From contig JAEUQG010000099.1 in NCBI GenBank assembly GCA_016789755.1, forward strand, positions 1 through 60,845: DNA of 60,845 nucleotides, given 5' to 3'. The notes below the pieces were generated by a model. That model was not told the origin of the DNA. It made no database searches and saw nothing but the letters and a program-made list of their open reading frames with translations. Below, in pieces: positions 35,987 to 44,841 of the stretch. Position 1 is the stretch's first letter, and every line of letters starts with the position of its first letter. The translations under genes and the position numbers were made by a program. The DNA comes from Bryobacterales bacterium. GTDB lineage: Bacteria > Acidobacteriota > Terriglobia > Bryobacterales > Bryobacteraceae.

Positions 35987-37465
35987 CTACAGCGCCGCAT
36001 ACAGGGGCCGTAGCGCTGGGTAGGCAGCCCTGTAAGCGCTGTAGGCCTTGCCGTAAGCGGCAGCCTGATGGGGGTCGGGAGCGTGCGTGGCGACTTCGCG
36101 AATAGCGCGGCGGCAGACCTGCTCAACCGGCTCTTTCTCGCCGGCTAGCGCCAGCAGGGCCGCTCCATAAGCGGAGCCTTCCTGTGTCTCCAGGGTAGTC
36201 ACCGGACAGGCAAAAACATCGGCGAACATTTGACGCCAGAAGGTGCTGCGCGCACCACCGCCCGAGAGGCGGACACGACTCACCGGAACTCCCATACCGG
36301 TGATGATCCCGAGCCCGTCGTTCTGGCTGAAAACAACGCCTTCGAGGATGGCCCGGATGAGGTCTGCGCGGCGGTGCTTGGCCGTCAGCCCGATCCACGC
36401 CGCGCGGCAGGAGGCATCGAGATGCGGCGTGCGTTCCCCCATCAGATAAGGAAGCCAGACGAGGCCGTGCGCCCCAGGGGGGGCCGCGGCCGCTTCGGCC
36501 GTGAGGGTGTCGTAGTCGTGGGAGGGGGCAAATTGGTTGCGGAACCACTGCAGGCTGAGGCCCGCCCCTTGCGTTACCCCCATCACGTGCCACTTGCCAG
36601 GAACCGCGTGGCAGAAGGTATGAACGCGGCCGGCCGGGTCGTAGGCGGGCGCGTCCGTGTGGGCGAATACGACCCCCGAGGTTCCGATGGTGCAGGAAAC
36701 AATACCCGGCTCGACGATGCCGTTGCCGACAGCGGAGGATGCCTGATCGCCGCCGCCACCCACAACCGGGGTACCTGCCCGGAGTCCGGTCGCGCCGGCG
36801 GCGGCATCGGAAATACGCCCGGTGATTTGTGGCGACTCGTAGACTTCCGGCAACCATTCGGCGGGAATGCCGAGCCCCTCGCATAAATCGCCCGACCAGC
36901 GGCGGTTCACAACGTCGAACAGCGCTGTCCCGCTCGCATCGGAGACATCGCTGGCGAATTCGCCGGTAAGGCAGTAGCGAAGATAATCCTTGGGAAGCAG
37001 AACTTTGCGGATGCGGGAATAAAGGGCGGGCTCATTGTCGCGGACCCACAGCAACTTCGGCAGAGTAAAGCCCGTGAGGACGGGATTGGCAATGGCGGCG
37101 ACGACGCGATCGCGACCGAGCCTGGCGTTGATCGCATCGACCTGCGGCTGGCTGCGCTGGTCGCACCAGATGAGCGAGGGACGGATGACAGCGCCGGTAT
37201 CGTCGAGGATGACAAGCCCGTGCATCTGGCCGCTTAGTCCAATGGCCTGGATCGCGCCGGCGTCGATGCCGGCCTGGGCGAGAACACCGCGGATAGCGGC
37301 CTGCGCGGCATCCCACCAGTTCTCGGGGCGCTGCTCGGCCCAGAGAGGCTGCAGCATGGTCATCTCTTCGTGCGGGGCTGTGAATCCCGCCTTGACCGTT
37401 CCGTCGCGGTCGACGAGGATGGCGCGCGTGCCGCCGGTTCCGACATCAATCCCAAGCCAGTACAT
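35987..37465 (-). CDS. xylB: Xylulokinase
   Basis: 492 residues, FGGY family. The ATP-dependent kinase phosphorylates D-xylulose to xylulose 5-phosphate for the pentose phosphate pathway. Motifs: LGIDVGTGGTRAILVD at the N-terminus, GLSGQMHGLVILD and LIWCDQRS (sugar site typical of xylulokinase), VVGGGGDQASSAVG containing the catalytic Asp, and VRLSGGGARSTFWRQMFADV. A GATAAT hexamer lies 11 bases before the ATG. No xylose isomerase is in the window. It diverges from the mannonate-dehydratase-like gene, so the pair may share control. Confidence 0.9.
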   Translation of the reverse strand: MYWLGIDVGTGGTRAILVDRDGTVKAGFTAPHEEMTMLQPLWAEQRPENWWDAAQAAIRGVLAQAGIDAGAIQAIGLSGQMHGLVILDDTGAVIRPSLIWCDQRSQPQVDAINARLGRDRVVAAIANPVLTGFTLPKLLWVRDNEPALYSRIRKVLLPKDYLRYCLTGEFASDVSDASGTALFDVVNRRWSGDLCEGLGIPAEWLPEVYESPQITGRISDAAAGATGLRAGTPVVGGGGDQASSAVGNGIVEPGIVSCTIGTSGVVFAHTDAPAYDPAGRVHTFCHAVPGKWHVMGVTQGAGLSLQWFRNQFAPSHDYDTLTAEAAAAPPGAHGLVWLPYLMGERTPHLDASCRAAWIGLTAKHRRADLIRAILEGVVFSQNDGLGIITGMGVPVSRVRLSGGGARSTFWRQMFADVFACPVTTLETQEGSAYGAALLALAGEKEPVEQVCRRAIREVATHAPDPHQAAAYGKAYSAYRAAYPALRPLYAAL

Positions 37466-37530
37466 AAGCAGGATGCATTATCGCACGCGGAAGGCCGAGC
37501 CGGTATACAATGGCTGAGCCAGGAAATGCC

Positions 37531-38622
37531 ATGAATCGCAGAACCTTTTTTCAAAGCACAGCAGCGGGCGCAATCGCCGCGCAATCGCCCCAGCCGGTCC
37601 AGGCCGCCAAGTGGCCGAAACCGATCCGGTTTACGCTCGGTTGCCAGTCGGGCCCGACCGATGAAAAGCGCTTGCAGTTTTTCAAGCGGCACAGCGTCAA
37701 CAACATCAATGGATACCCCGCCGCCAAGGGCGAGAACGTCAAGTACTCGGTGGAAGATCTGCAGAAGCTCAAAGATCTGTGCCAGAAGCACGAAATCAAG
37801 CTGGAGATGATCGCGCCGCCCTATCTGGCGTCGAGCCACATCGACCGCACGACGCGGCCGGCAATCATGCTCGGCGACGGCGCCAACCGCGACCGCGATA
37901 TCGCAGAAATCCAGCAGTTGATCCGCGATTGCGCGAAGGTCGGGATTCCGGCCATCAAGTACAACATGAGCATCCTGGGCGTGGTGCGCACGGAACGGAC
38001 CAAGGGTCGCGGCGGCACGGATTTGAGCACCTGGAAACATAGCGTGGCGAAGCCGGCCAATCCGCTCACCCGGGCGGGCGTGGTGAAGGCCGACCTGTAC
38101 TGGGAACGGATCACCTATTTCCTGGAGCGCGTCATTCCCGTGGCCAATGAATTCAAGATCCGGATGGCGTGTCACCCGCACGATCCCGGCATGCCTCCGG
38201 CGGGCTACCAGGGAGTGGACACCGTATTAGGGACGGTGGACGGGTTGAAGAAGTTCCTCTCCATCAAAGAGAGCCCCTATCACGGCTTGAATTTCTGCCA
38301 GGGCACGGTTTCCGAGATGCTGGAGAACCCGGGCAAGGAAATTTTCGACGTGATCCGTTATTTCGGCTCACGCAAGAAGATTTTCAACGTGCATTTCCGC
38401 AATATTCGCGGGAAGCGGAACGATTTCCAGGAAGTGTTTCCCGACGAGGGGGACGTTGACTTCGTGGAAGCAATCAAGACCTACCGCGAAGTGGATTACC
38501 CCTACATGCTGATGCCCGATCACGTGCCCCATCATCCGGACGATCCGGGCGGGCACCAGGCGTTTGCGTTTTGCTACGGCTATATCCGCGCTCTGATTCA
38601 GGCATCGGACCGTTTGTCCTAG
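37531..38622 (+). CDS. Exported mannonate-dehydratase (UxuA)-like protein
   Basis: 363 residues starting MNRRTFFQSTAAGAIAAQS, a Tat-like signal. The rest is a TIM barrel with UxuA features: CHPHDPGMPPAGY (for the family HPDDPP), LNFCQGTVSEM (for the CTGS strand), FNVHFRNIRGK and YMLMPDHVPHHPDDPGG. UxuA normally removes water from D-mannonate in the cytoplasm; an export signal is unusual, and other sugar-acid or xylose-isomerase-like roles are possible. AGGA precedes the start and TACAAT lies 19 bases upstream of it. It is followed by the fucosidase after 17 bases on the same strand. Confidence 0.75.
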   Translation: MNRRTFFQSTAAGAIAAQSPQPVQAAKWPKPIRFTLGCQSGPTDEKRLQFFKRHSVNNINGYPAAKGENVKYSVEDLQKLKDLCQKHEIKLEMIAPPYLASSHIDRTTRPAIMLGDGANRDRDIAEIQQLIRDCAKVGIPAIKYNMSILGVVRTERTKGRGGTDLSTWKHSVAKPANPLTRAGVVKADLYWERITYFLERVIPVANEFKIRMACHPHDPGMPPAGYQGVDTVLGTVDGLKKFLSIKESPYHGLNFCQGTVSEMLENPGKEIFDVIRYFGSRKKIFNVHFRNIRGKRNDFQEVFPDEGDVDFVEAIKTYREVDYPYMLMPDHVPHHPDDPGGHQAFAFCYGYIRALIQASDRLS

Positions 38623-38639
38623 CAAAGGGGGGAGTGGCG

Positions 38640-39713
38640 ATGAAGCGGCGGGAGTTCGTTTCGCTGGCGGCGGCTTCGGCCGCCTTCTCCAGCGCCGCCG
38701 GCAGGGCGGAGTCGATGGAGTGGATGAGAAAGGCGAAGTTCGGACTTTTCATGCACTACGGCGTCTACAGCCTGCTGGCGCGCGGCGAATGGGTAATGTT
38801 GAACGAGGCGATTCCCGTCGCTGAATATTCCAGGCTGAAAGAGCGTTTCACGGCGGAGAAGTTCGACGCCGACAGAATCTGCGAACTGGCGCAGGCGGCG
38901 GGGATGAAGTACGTCAACATGACGGCGCGCCATCACGACAGCTTCTGCCTCTTCAAGACGGCCCAGACGGATTTCTCCAGCGTGGCGGCGCCGGCCAAGC
39001 GGGATTTGATTGGAGAACTGACGTCGGCGGCGCGGAAACGCGGGATGGGCATTTTCTACTATTACTCCTATGCCCTCGATTGGCGGCATCCGTATTTCTT
39101 CACGAGGGCGGCGGGCATGGAGTCGAAGAATGCGCCGTGGGACAGGGCGCGGCCGGACTACGCGGCCGCCGAGCCTTCCTACCGCTACAGGCAGGCCGGG
39201 GATTTCCGCAAATATATCGACTTTGCGCACGCACAGTTGCGCGAGTTGCTGACGCAGTACGGCCCGGTGAACGGCATCTGGCTCGACCCGATCATGGGTT
39301 ACTACGCGCGGCCGGATCTGTTTCCGATCGAGGAAACGTACGCCTTGATCCGCAAGCTGCAGCCGGGGTGCTTGATCTGCTTTAAGCAGGGCGCGAATGG
39401 CGATGAGGATTTCGTCGCGCCGGAGCGCACGCTTGCCGCGCACAGCCGCGGCGGCGAGTTGGCGAAGAAAGTGTGGGAGAAGAACAAGAACAAGTTGCCC
39501 GAGATCTGCGACACGTTGCAGGAGCGGGTGTGGGGCTATCAGGCAAGGGATGACCGCAAGCACCGCGATGCGGATTGGGTGCTCAAGGCGCTCGAATACT
39601 GCCGGGGCATCCAGGGGAATCTGCTGCTCAATACCGGCCCTTTGCCGGATGGCTCGATCCATGCCGGCGACACGGCGACATTGCGGGAAGTCGGCCGGAG
39701 GCGCAAGGTCTAG
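38640..39713 (+). CDS. Exported GH29 alpha-L-fucosidase-like enzyme
   Basis: 357 residues with an N-terminal export signal (MKRREFVSLAAASAAF). The GH29 fold is seen in KFGLFMHYGVYSLLARGEWV, the ARHHDSFCLF strand with the His-His pair that binds fucose, and GIWLDPIMGYY, whose Asp is in the nucleophile position. LLLNTGPLPDGSI is the usual end of the catalytic barrel. The C-terminal beta-sandwich of larger GH29 enzymes is missing, so this is a short form. A strong purine-rich SD (AGGGGGGAG) sits before the ATG. Probably co-transcribed with the UxuA-like gene. It should release L-fucose from oligosaccharides in the periplasm. Confidence 0.85.
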   Translation: MKRREFVSLAAASAAFSSAAGRAESMEWMRKAKFGLFMHYGVYSLLARGEWVMLNEAIPVAEYSRLKERFTAEKFDADRICELAQAAGMKYVNMTARHHDSFCLFKTAQTDFSSVAAPAKRDLIGELTSAARKRGMGIFYYYSYALDWRHPYFFTRAAGMESKNAPWDRARPDYAAAEPSYRYRQAGDFRKYIDFAHAQLRELLTQYGPVNGIWLDPIMGYYARPDLFPIEETYALIRKLQPGCLICFKQGANGDEDFVAPERTLAAHSRGGELAKKVWEKNKNKLPEICDTLQERVWGYQARDDRKHRDADWVLKALEYCRGIQGNLLLNTGPLPDGSIHAGDTATLREVGRRRKV

Positions 39714-39746
39714 GTCCCGCTTGAGGAAAAAATCTCTCAAGGGATC

Positions 39747-39776
39747 TTGACGTGCGCCGCGTAACAGAGAGAAAAT
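39747..39776 (+). promoter_or_regulatory. Promoter of the cold-shock gene
   Basis: TTGACG (5 of 6 consensus), an 18-base spacer, then GAAAAT (4 of 6). The predicted transcript start near 39783 gives a leader of about 75 bases before the GTG, in keeping with the long leaders of cold-shock genes. Position and role are inferred. Confidence 0.45.
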
Positions 39777-39858
39777 AGCGCGACATAGATTTAAGGCGTG
39801 GCCATTGATGGGAAGACCGCAGTGGGCAACGCTGGCAGTAAAGCAGGAGATTTTCGTA

Positions 39859-40062
39859 GTGAGAGAAAAAGGAACAGTCAAGTGGTTCAATGCCGCTAAG
39901 GGTTATGGATTCATCCAAAGGTCGACCGGAGAGGATGTTTTTGTCCATTATTCGGCGATCCAGATGAATGGGTACCGAACGCTCGATCAGGGCCTGGAGG
40001 TGGAGTTCGAAGTCAAGACAGGCCCCAAAGGTCTGCAGGCCGAGAACGTGCAGCGGCCCTAG
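39859..40062 (+). CDS. Cold-shock domain protein
   Basis: 67 residues, the size of CspA-type proteins. These are OB-fold single-stranded nucleic-acid binders that act as RNA chaperones. RNP1 is KGYGFIQ and RNP2 is VFVHYSAI, both intact, with [11 protein letters not shown] at the N-terminus. The GTG is preferred to ATGs upstream because AGGAG is spaced 9 bases from it and the domain begins there. A Rho-independent terminator follows directly, so it is probably a single-gene transcript. Confidence 0.92.
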   Translation: MREKGTVKWFNAAKGYGFIQRSTGEDVFVHYSAIQMNGYRTLDQGLEVEFEVKTGPKGLQAENVQRP

Positions 40063-40089
40063 TCCCGGAACCACTGCCGATACGATTGG

Positions 40090-40126
40090 AAAGGCCGTTC
40101 CCCGAAAAAGGGGCGGCCTTTTGCTT
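40090..40126 (+). terminator. Rho-independent terminator after the cold-shock gene
   Basis: AAAGGCCG, a TT bulge, CCCC, the loop GAAAAA, GGGG and CGGCCTTT form a 12-bp stem followed by a T-rich tract. This is the clearest terminator in the window. Confidence 0.85.
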
Positions 40127-40175
40127 TTCGGAGCCACCGCTCAAGCTGGCGAGCCATGAATGGAAGGAAAGCGGA

Positions 40176-40841
40176 ATGAGGGTTCTTTGGCATGCATTGG
40201 CGGCAATGGCGACGCTCTTGCCGGTGTTATGGCTGGTGGCGGTCTATCCAGAATTGCCGGAAAAAGTTCCAGTTCACTGGAACATCCACGGCGTCCCGGA
40301 CCGGTGGGCGATGAAAAGCTTCGCTTCGGTGTTTCTCATCGCGGCGTTGAGCATGGAGGTGCAACTGCTTTTGGGGCTGCTGGTGCACGATTCGGACGTA
40401 GCGCGGGAACGGGCGGCGGGCGCTTTGCGGCACAGCCTCACCGCGATGTATCGTATGCTGCAGCCGATGCGGTTTATCCTGGCGGCCTTGATGGCTGTGC
40501 TGATGCTGGGCCTGCGGGCCGGCGAGCCGGCGGAATGGTTCAGCCCTGCGATGACAGCGTGCACTGCCGCTCTGATTGTGGGCACGCTGGTGGGGGTCTA
40601 TCGCAGCTACGTGGCGCAGTCGGATTATGAGGCCTCGGCGCCGGCCGGCGCACCGGAGTTTCGCGATGAGAACTACCGCTGGGGAGTGATCTATTACAAT
40701 CCGGGCGACGCGAATTTTCTGGTCCACAAGCGGGCCGGAATCGGGTTTACGGTAAATGCGGCTCATCGCCGGGCATGGTTGTATCTGGCGGTAACCTTGC
40801 TGCTGCTGGCGACAGCCGTGGGTGGTTCGCTGTTGGTCTAG
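40176..40841 (+). CDS. DUF1648/SdpI-like membrane protein
   Basis: 221 residues. The first helix and loop, LLPVLWLVAVYPELPEKVPV then HWNIHGVPDRWAMKS, are the DUF1648 signature of SdpI-like immunity and membrane proteins. Three further membrane segments follow (VFLIAALSMEVQLLLGLLV, MRFILAALMAVLMLGL, AWLYLAVTLLLLATAVGG). Before the last, NYRWGVIYYNPGDANFLVHK matches the DUF5808 module often found with DUF1648. Start chosen by the AAGGA ribosome site. The role in Acidobacteriota is unknown; no Sdp toxin is adjacent. Its stop is shared in a CTAG with the PAP2 gene. Confidence 0.75.
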   Translation: MRVLWHALAAMATLLPVLWLVAVYPELPEKVPVHWNIHGVPDRWAMKSFASVFLIAALSMEVQLLLGLLVHDSDVARERAAGALRHSLTAMYRMLQPMRFILAALMAVLMLGLRAGEPAEWFSPAMTACTAALIVGTLVGVYRSYVAQSDYEASAPAGAPEFRDENYRWGVIYYNPGDANFLVHKRAGIGFTVNAAHRRAWLYLAVTLLLLATAVGGSLLV

Positions 40842-41350
40842 CGGAAAACGGTGGCCATCCACCATCCGATCATGGCGCCGACAGCCCCTCCGGCAACGAC
40901 GTCGCTCAGGTAGTGCATGCCCAGAACGACTCGCGAGGCGCCGATGCTGGCCGCGGCGAACAGCAGCGGCGCGGCCAGCGAGGGGTGAAATGGAATGATC
41001 GCGGCAATCACGGCAAATGCGCTCATCGTGTGCCCGGAGGGAAACGAGTACTTGTCCGGCGGTTTGGCGCGCGACCACACGTGCGGCTCGATTTCGAATG
41101 GCCGCCGGCGTACCACCAGGCGTTTCACCGCGGAGTAGAGTGCGGCAGACAGCAGCGCCGAAAGGCCGAGAGCGGGCAGACATTGGGATTTGCGCCAGTA
41201 CAGGACCATGGCGAGCCCCCACCACAGCCATCCATCGCCAAGCCATGTCGACCCGGTCATCCAACCGCGCACCCAGCGCGGCGCGTGCCATCGATGGACA
41301 CGAAACATCAGCCAGCGGTCGGCCGTGCGGATTTGGCGCAAAACAGGCAC
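40838..41350 (-). CDS. PAP2-family membrane phosphatase
   Basis: 170 residues with four or five membrane helices. The three acid-phosphatase motifs are intact: KRLVVRRRP, YSFPSGHTMSAFA and SRVVLGMHYLSDVVAG, placing the catalytic His residues correctly. Such enzymes dephosphorylate undecaprenyl diphosphate, phosphatidic acid or related lipids at the periplasmic face. The divergent glycosyltransferase 46 bases away may act on lipids too. The specific substrate cannot be read from sequence. Confidence 0.85.
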   Translation of the reverse strand: MPVLRQIRTADRWLMFRVHRWHAPRWVRGWMTGSTWLGDGWLWWGLAMVLYWRKSQCLPALGLSALLSAALYSAVKRLVVRRRPFEIEPHVWSRAKPPDKYSFPSGHTMSAFAVIAAIIPFHPSLAAPLLFAAASIGASRVVLGMHYLSDVVAGGAVGAMIGWWMATVFR

Positions 41351-41396
41351 ACTTTCACTGTAGCGGGTGAAGGGTTTGGTAGAGTTGATCTACTGG

Positions 41397-42533
41397 ATGC
41401 AAACCAAGCAGATCGACTTCGTCTTCTTTGACGCGGGCGGAGGACATCGCGCGGCGGCCACGGCGCTCGAGGCACAAATAGCGGCAGAAGGACGCCCATG
41501 GAACGTGCGCCTGGTGAACTTCCAGGACGTTCTGGACGAACTGGACGTTTTCCGCAAGATCACCGGCATCCGGCTTCAGGACATCTACAACCTGATCCTC
41601 AAAAAGGGCTGGACGCTCGGATCGGCTCAGATGCTGGTGTTCCTGCATGGGATGATCCGGCTGTATCATCCGGCGCAGGTGCGGGAACTGAAGAAGTTCT
41701 GGGCCACGCGAAAGCCCGATCTGGTGGTGTCGGTAATCCCGAACTTCGCCCGGGCGTTGTATCAATCGCTGGAAGCCGCGCACCCTGCGACTCCATTGGT
41801 GACCGTGCTCACCGACATGGCCGACTATCCGCCGCATTTTTGGATGGAGCCGAACCAGAAACAGTACTGGATTTGCGGCACCCAGGAGGCGTGCGCACAG
41901 GCGCGGGCGATGGGCTACGGCGGCGATCGCGTGTTCGGAGTGTCAGGCATGGTGCTGCATCCGCGCTTCTATGAGCCAGTCGCCGCGGACCGGCAGGCAG
42001 AGCGCTCGCGATTGGGTTTGGACGTGGCAAAGCCGACAGGCCTGATTCTCTTCGGCGGACAGGGATCGCCTGCCATCCGGCGCATTCTGGAACGCCTGAA
42101 TGCGGCCCGGACGGAAGCCCAATTCATCGTGATTTGCGGCAAGAACGACGCCCTCCGTCAGGAGGTGTCGGCGCGGAAGTGGACGTTCCCGGTGCATGTG
42201 GAAGGGTTCACGAAAGAGATTCCGTACTTCATGAAGCTGGCGGATTTCTTCATCGGCAAACCCGGCCCGGGCAGCATCAGCGAGGCGCTGGCGATGGAAC
42301 TGCCGGTGATTGTCGAAAAGAACGCATGGACACTGCCGCAGGAGCGCTTCAACGCAGACTGGGTGGAGCGGAACAAAGTGGGGGTAGTGCTGAACAGTTT
42401 TTCCGGAATCGCACCGGCGGTGGCGCAACTCCTGGCGCCCGGCGAACTGGCATGGTTCCGAAGCAATGCGGCGGCTTGCCGCAACAGGGCGGTGTTCGAG
42501 ATTCCGCCGATACTGGAAGGGTTACTGAAATAA
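41397..42533 (+). CDS. MurG/MGDG-synthase-like glycosyltransferase
   Basis: 378 residues with a GT-B layout. The N-terminal DFVFFDAGGGHRAAATALEA is the acceptor-lipid loop of the MGDG synthase and processive diacylglycerol glucosyltransferase family (GT28). The C-terminal domain has LILFGGQGS, FIVICGKND, VHVEGFTKEIPYFMKLADFF and GKPGPGSISEALAMELPVI, the donor-nucleotide region. It probably transfers sugar to a membrane lipid. ATG at 41397 is chosen because the domain starts right after it; a GTG 30 bases earlier is possible. The aldo/keto reductase follows with no gap. Confidence 0.8.
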   Translation: MQTKQIDFVFFDAGGGHRAAATALEAQIAAEGRPWNVRLVNFQDVLDELDVFRKITGIRLQDIYNLILKKGWTLGSAQMLVFLHGMIRLYHPAQVRELKKFWATRKPDLVVSVIPNFARALYQSLEAAHPATPLVTVLTDMADYPPHFWMEPNQKQYWICGTQEACAQARAMGYGGDRVFGVSGMVLHPRFYEPVAADRQAERSRLGLDVAKPTGLILFGGQGSPAIRRILERLNAARTEAQFIVICGKNDALRQEVSARKWTFPVHVEGFTKEIPYFMKLADFFIGKPGPGSISEALAMELPVIVEKNAWTLPQERFNADWVERNKVGVVLNSFSGIAPAVAQLLAPGELAWFRSNAAACRNRAVFEIPPILEGLLK

Positions 42534-43502
42534 ATGGAACGGATTCAACTACCGCAGACGGATCTGGTGGTCTCCCGAATTGTCCTGGGAACCATGACCT
42601 TCGGCGGCCAGGCAGATGAAGCGGCGAGCGCGGAGATTCTGGATTGCGCCCTCGATGCCGGCATCAATTTCGTCGACACAGCGAATGTGTACAACAAAGG
42701 CGTCAGCGAAGAGATCCTGGGGCGGCTGCTGCAGGGCCGCCGCCGCGATCTGGTGCTGGCGTCGAAGGTATTCGGAAAGATGGGGGATGGCCCGCTCGAG
42801 TCCGGGCTCTCGCGGGCTGCGATTCTGAAGGCCGCCGATGACAGCTTGCGGCGGCTCCGGACAGACTACCTGGACGTGTACTACCTGCATCAGCCGGATT
42901 GGAATTGCCCGGTCGAGGAATCGCTGGAGGCGATGGACGCGCTCGTGCGGCAAGGAAAAGTACGCTACCCGGCAAGCTCCAATTACGCGGGCTGGCAGGT
43001 TGCCGAGATGCAGGAGATCGCACGGCGGAAGGGATACCGGCCAGCCGCAATCACGCAGCCGATGTACAACGTCATGACGCGCGGAATCGAGCAGGAATAC
43101 ACGGCGATGGCGAAGCACTACGGAGTGTCCATGCTCGTGTACAATCCGCTCGCCGGCGGGCTGCTCACGGGTAAACACGCGCGTTCGGCCTTCACGCCCG
43201 GAACTCGGTTCGACAACAACAAAATGTACCAGGACCGCTACTGGCACGACGATATGTTCGACGCGGTAGAGGGATTGCAGAATGCGGCCCGGCAGGAGGG
43301 CAGAAGCCTCATCAGCCTCGCTCTGAACTGGCTGCTGCACCATTCGCCGGCACAGGGAGTCATCCTTGGCGCCTCGCGCGCCGGGCAGTTGGAAAACAAT
43401 CTGCGGACACTGGCGGACGGTCCGTTGACGGAAAACTCGCTCAAGACATGTGACGTCATCTGGCAAGCGCTGCGAGGGCCTGCGCCGCGCTACAACCGGT
43501 GA
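42534..43502 (+). CDS. Aldo/keto reductase
   Basis: 322 residues, normal length. The catalytic set is complete: Asp and Tyr in GINFVDTANVYNKGVSEEIL, Lys in LVLASKVFGK, His in DVYYLHQPDW. The C-terminal phosphate-binding region is GVILGASRAGQLENNL. It reduces aldehydes or ketones with NADPH, and is closest in look to the YghZ/potassium-channel-beta type. The ATG directly abuts the upstream stop without a clear ribosome site, implying coupling to the glycosyltransferase. Substrate unknown. Confidence 0.9.
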   Translation: MERIQLPQTDLVVSRIVLGTMTFGGQADEAASAEILDCALDAGINFVDTANVYNKGVSEEILGRLLQGRRRDLVLASKVFGKMGDGPLESGLSRAAILKAADDSLRRLRTDYLDVYYLHQPDWNCPVEESLEAMDALVRQGKVRYPASSNYAGWQVAEMQEIARRKGYRPAAITQPMYNVMTRGIEQEYTAMAKHYGVSMLVYNPLAGGLLTGKHARSAFTPGTRFDNNKMYQDRYWHDDMFDAVEGLQNAARQEGRSLISLALNWLLHHSPAQGVILGASRAGQLENNLRTLADGPLTENSLKTCDVIWQALRGPAPRYNR

Positions 43503-43533
43503 CGCCAGGATGGTACGATATCGCCTTCGCCCT

Positions 43534-44841
43534 ATGAATCGAAGGCAGATGGTACAAACTCTGTGCGGGGGTGTGCTTCCCGCACTCGCAAAGGCTCAAC
43601 CGCAGAAGACAAGCTTCATTATCCTGTATGCCGATGACATGGGCTACGGCGACGTCGGGTTCAATGGGCGGAAGGATTGGGACACTCCGCATCTAGACCG
43701 CCTCGCTGCCCAGGGAACGGTGTTCGACCGCTGGTATACGGCGTTTCCCGTGTGCGCTCCGTCGCGCGCCTGCCTGCTCACCGGCAAGTACACCATCCAT
43801 CATGGAGTGAGGCGCAACGGACCCGATTTGCCCGCCGGGGAAGTGACTCTGGCTGAAGCTCTGAAGCCGCTTGGATACCGCAGCGTGCTGTTTGGCAAAT
43901 GGCACAAGGGGCAACTTGCCGGCGGCGGGTTCACGCATCCGCTCGATCAGGGCTTCGATGAGACATTCGGATATTTGGATGCGCGCCATGCCTGGGAGCA
44001 TTTCCCGAAAAAATTCTGGCGCGGGCGCACGGAAGTGGATGTCCAGGGGTATTCCTGCGATCTGCTGGCCGACGAGTCTATCAAGTTCCTGAGAGGAATT
44101 GGACGGAATCCGTTTTTCCTGTATGTTCCCTTCATCGAACCCCATTTCCATGTCGAGGCGCCCGAGGAAGACGTGGCGAAGTACCGGGGTAAGTTTCAGG
44201 AAAAGGATCCGGCGGAGCCCACGAATGCGCGCTATGCGGCGATGATCCACCGACTGGACAAGGCAATCGGGCGAATCCTGCGGACACTGGACGAGACGGG
44301 ACTGGCGAATAATACGTTGATTGTGTTTTCCTCCGACAACGGCGCAACCTTCGAGGCCGGCAACAAAGGGGCTTCGAACTATCACGACAGCAACCGGCCT
44401 TTCCGCGGACAGAAACGAAGCCTGGAGGAAGGCGGAATCAGAATGCCGGCGATTGTGCGCTGGCCGGGCAAGGTTCCGGCAGGCAAGCGGAGTGAGGTTC
44501 CCATCCACATGACCGATGTCTTCCCTTCCCTGCTGGCGGCCGCGGGCGGCACTCCGGACCCGGCCTGGAAAGTGGATGGAACGAACATGCTGGAAGTGTG
44601 GATGGGCCGCAAACCGGCGCCGGAGCGAACCATATTCTGGGAATTGAATGCAGAGGGTGGAAATATGCTGGCTGCCATGCGGGGTGATTTCAAATATTTG
44701 CAGATTGGGGATAACCGGTTCCTCTATAACGTGAAGACGGACCCGGTGGAACGGAGAACTCTGGCGGCCGAGCACCCTGAAATATTCCAACGGCTGAGGA
44801 AAGAGACCGAAGCCTGGATGGCGACTGCCGTTGCGCGCTAA
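43534..44841 (+). CDS. Exported sulfatase 1 (Cys-type formylglycine)
   Basis: 435 residues. The start MNRRQMVQTLCGG gives a Tat-like signal; upstream in-frame ATGs fall in the preceding gene. The formylglycine motif CAPSR begins at Cys74 and continues ACLLTGKY, so activity depends on a formylglycine-generating enzyme that is not in this window. Metal residues Asp34-Asp35 (ILYADDMGYGD), the FGKWHKG strand and SSDNGA are present. TACGAT lies 14 bases before the ATG. It cuts sulfate esters, probably from sulfated glycans. The stop and the ATG of the next gene share one base (TAATG). Confidence 0.9.
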   Translation: MNRRQMVQTLCGGVLPALAKAQPQKTSFIILYADDMGYGDVGFNGRKDWDTPHLDRLAAQGTVFDRWYTAFPVCAPSRACLLTGKYTIHHGVRRNGPDLPAGEVTLAEALKPLGYRSVLFGKWHKGQLAGGGFTHPLDQGFDETFGYLDARHAWEHFPKKFWRGRTEVDVQGYSCDLLADESIKFLRGIGRNPFFLYVPFIEPHFHVEAPEEDVAKYRGKFQEKDPAEPTNARYAAMIHRLDKAIGRILRTLDETGLANNTLIVFSSDNGATFEAGNKGASNYHDSNRPFRGQKRSLEEGGIRMPAIVRWPGKVPAGKRSEVPIHMTDVFPSLLAAAGGTPDPAWKVDGTNMLEVWMGRKPAPERTIFWELNAEGGNMLAAMRGDFKYLQIGDNRFLYNVKTDPVERRTLAAEHPEIFQRLRKETEAWMATAVAR

